From the NCBI GenBank assembly GCA_019429405.1, contig JAHYIZ010000004.1, forward strand, positions 1 through 64,000: 64,000 nucleotides of DNA. Reading direction: 5' to 3'. The position numbers were made by a program, and so were the translations under genes. A model generated the notes under the pieces. That model was given only the letters and a program-made list of their open reading frames with translations. It had not been told where the DNA came from and did not search any database. This document shows positions 62,739 through 64,000 of this stretch, in pieces. Origin of the DNA: Paracoccaceae bacterium. Its GTDB lineage: Bacteria; Pseudomonadota; Alphaproteobacteria; Rhodobacterales; Rhodobacteraceae. Numbering within the stretch: position 1 is the first letter of the stretch; every line of letters begins with the position of its first letter.

Positions 62739-63257
62739 ATGCGCAAGTTTCTACTCGAAGGGGTGCTGCGGAAGCCGTTGACCGAGGCGGCACCGACCGA
62801 CCCCGAAATTGCGGCTCTGGCGTTGGCCACGGGCCAGGCGGCGCGCCGCAGGCTTGGCCGGTCGCTTTCGATCCGGCAGGTGGATGCCGGGTCGTGCAAC
62901 GGCTGCGAGCTGGAAATTCAGGCGCTTGGCAATGCGTTTTACGACATGGAGCGGTTCGGCCTGCATTTTGTCGCCTCGCCGCGCCATGCCGATGTGCTGC
63001 TGGTCACCGGCCCGGTCACCAAGAACATGGCCGAGGCGCTGCGCCGCACCTATGCCGCAACGCCCGACCCGAAATGGGTCATCGCGGTTGGCGATTGCGG
63101 CCGCGACGGGGGCTGCTTTGCGGGGTCTTACGCGGTCGAGGGCGGGGTTTCGGCGGTGGTGCCGGTTGACCTTGTCATCCCCGGCTGCCCGCCCGAACCG
63201 AAGGCGTTGCTGACCGGGCTGCTTGCCCTGCTCGACGAAGTCGGGGGCAAGGCCTAG
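62739..63257 (+). CDS. Ehr small subunit with one [4Fe-4S] site
   Basis: A 172-residue NuoB/HyfI-like subunit. The four cluster cysteines are retained: Cys53 and Cys56 (SCNGCE), Cys120 (GDC), Cys150 (GCPPEP), with a further Cys126. It would carry the proximal [4Fe-4S] cluster facing the large subunit. It follows the large subunit by 9 bases and ends overlapping an opposite-strand Lrp gene by 4 bases. No ferredoxin-like HyfA/HyfH subunit is encoded in the operon, so the electron donor is unknown. Confidence 0.92.
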   Translation: MRKFLLEGVLRKPLTEAAPTDPEIAALALATGQAARRRLGRSLSIRQVDAGSCNGCELEIQALGNAFYDMERFGLHFVASPRHADVLLVTGPVTKNMAEALRRTYAATPDPKWVIAVGDCGRDGGCFAGSYAVEGGVSAVVPVDLVIPGCPPEPKALLTGLLALLDEVGGKA

Positions 63258-63715
63258 CGGCCAAGCGGCGCGATCAGGGGGCGGCCTTCCAGCATGGTTT
63301 CCATCGAAAAGAACCCTGTCACCTTTTCCAGATCGAGAGTGCCAATCAGCGCCTGATAGACGCGGTCGTAACCTGCCATGCCGTTGGTCACGATCTTGAG
63401 CAGATAGTCCCAGTCGCCGCCGATCCGGTGCAACTCGACAATTTCGGGGATTGCCTCGACCCGCTGGCGGAAGATCCGCGCCCAGTCGGCGTTGTGGTGG
63501 CGGGTGCGCACCATCATGAAAACCGTCAGGTCGAGCCCCAGCGCTTTCGCGTCGATCCGCGCGGTTGTGCCCTGCAGCACGCCCAGGTCGGTCAGCCGCT
63601 GCACCCGCCGCCAACAGGCGTTCTGCGACAGCCCTACCCGCTCGGCCAGCGCGCGCTGCGACAAAGACCCGTCGCGCTGCAACGCGGCAATGATCGCTTG
63701 GTCAATTCTATCCAT
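63254..63715 (-). CDS. Lrp/AsnC family transcriptional regulator
   Basis: A 153-residue regulator with an N-terminal helix-turn-helix (about 1-60: LSQRALAERVGLSQNACWRRVQRL) and a C-terminal RAM ligand-binding domain (about 65-150, with IGGDWDYLLKIVT). It is convergent with the Ehr operon (4-base overlap) and divergent from the aminotransferase gene, suggesting that it may regulate that aminotransferase. The 118 bases between 63716 and 63833 hold the AT-rich divergent promoter region. Confidence 0.9.
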   Translation of the reverse strand: MDRIDQAIIAALQRDGSLSQRALAERVGLSQNACWRRVQRLTDLGVLQGTTARIDAKALGLDLTVFMMVRTRHHNADWARIFRQRVEAIPEIVELHRIGGDWDYLLKIVTNGMAGYDRVYQALIGTLDLEKVTGFFSMETMLEGRPLIAPLGR

Positions 63716-63833
63716 TTATGGCCTCTGCGCTGCGCGTATGATAGAAAATTAGGCTGTATAGTAGCTCATATGTGCGCATTTTCGCAGACAGTATAGGTCA
63801 AACTCCGCGCATACCAACAGCCGAAAGCCCAGC

Positions 63834-64000
63834 ATGACCAGCCAAGCCCCCTTTCTCGCGCGTTTTCGAGCCAGCCTTGGCGCGGGCGACGTGCCAGCCG
63901 CACTTCATGCGCAGCTTATTGGCAGCGATCTGGAGATCGAAGGCCCGTTCGGCCCGCAGCAAATGCTTTACGCAGACTACGTCGCTTCGGGCCGCGCGCT
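63834..64000 (+). CDS. PLP-dependent class V aminotransferase, N-terminal fragment
   Basis: The reading frame from ATG 63834 to the window end gives about 55 residues, containing ...QQMLYADYVASGRA, an N-terminal segment typical of class V aminotransferases related to cysteine desulfurases. The rest of the gene is outside the window, so substrate and active-site lysine cannot be checked. Confidence 0.7.
   Translation, partial: MTSQAPFLARFRASLGAGDVPAALHAQLIGSDLEIEGPFGPQQMLYADYVASGRA

Noticed and set aside
61227-63257. NiFe hydrogenase (hydrogenase 4)
   Set aside because: The large subunit lacks the cysteines that bind NiFe, so the name hydrogenase is not supported.

Overview
This window looks like chromosomal DNA of a high-GC alphaproteobacterium of the Rhodobacter/Paracoccus group. 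The evidence is gene content rather than a marker gene: divergent ethylmalonyl-CoA mutase and crotonyl-CoA carboxylase/reductase genes, a SoeABC sulfite dehydrogenase with a TauE-type exporter, a SelD fused to an NADH-dehydrogenase-like domain, and Rhodobacterales-style GC-rich intergenic palindromes. I recognised no rRNA, tRNA, CRISPR array, insertion sequence or prophage. The 5' end cuts off tuf and the 3' end cuts off a class V aminotransferase gene.

Layout. 1-12 kb is core metabolism: tuf (partial), parC, an SDR, a HIG1-like small membrane protein with a PduO-type cobalamin adenosyltransferase, etfBA, dprA, a previously hidden 54-residue membrane protein, and ecm/ccr. The adenosyltransferase makes the B12 coenzyme that ecm needs, and ETF takes electrons from acyl-CoA dehydrogenases. 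12.2-22.1 kb is the most unusual part: a CcdA/DsbD-like membrane protein, a membrane-anchored beta-propeller, a secreted His-rich beta-propeller, a di-haem and a mono-haem cytochrome c, then a second unit with a DUF2271 protein carrying a flavinylation motif, a PepSY-flavodoxin-ferredoxin-reductase fusion and an ApbE-type flavin transferase. Two nearly identical Fnr/Dnr-type boxes precede the first gene and the secreted propeller, and three strong terminators divide the region into units. I read it as an uncharacterised periplasmic redox system, probably controlled by oxygen or NO.

22-43.6 kb: a RecD-like helicase; soeABC with tauE and a TIGR02186 gene (sulfite oxidation and export); a BMP-type nucleoside ABC importer ending in purine nucleoside phosphorylase; rimI-tsaB-nfuA; a universal stress protein; a branched-chain aminotransferase; a DprE2/DprE1-like pair with a flippase-like membrane protein (polyprenyl-phosphate pentose epimerisation); and a two-subunit 3-oxoacid CoA-transferase.

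43.7-64 kb: a phospholipase-D-like lipoprotein, proXWV (betaine-type importer), topA with a Lys/Ala-rich tandem-repeat tail, a small secreted protein, mnmH and selD (selenium modification of tRNA), then an operon led by a small XRE regulator encoding an energy-converting-hydrogenase-related (Ehr) complex. Its large subunit lacks the cysteines that bind NiFe, so it should not be called a hydrogenase. An Lrp regulator and the start of an aminotransferase close the window.
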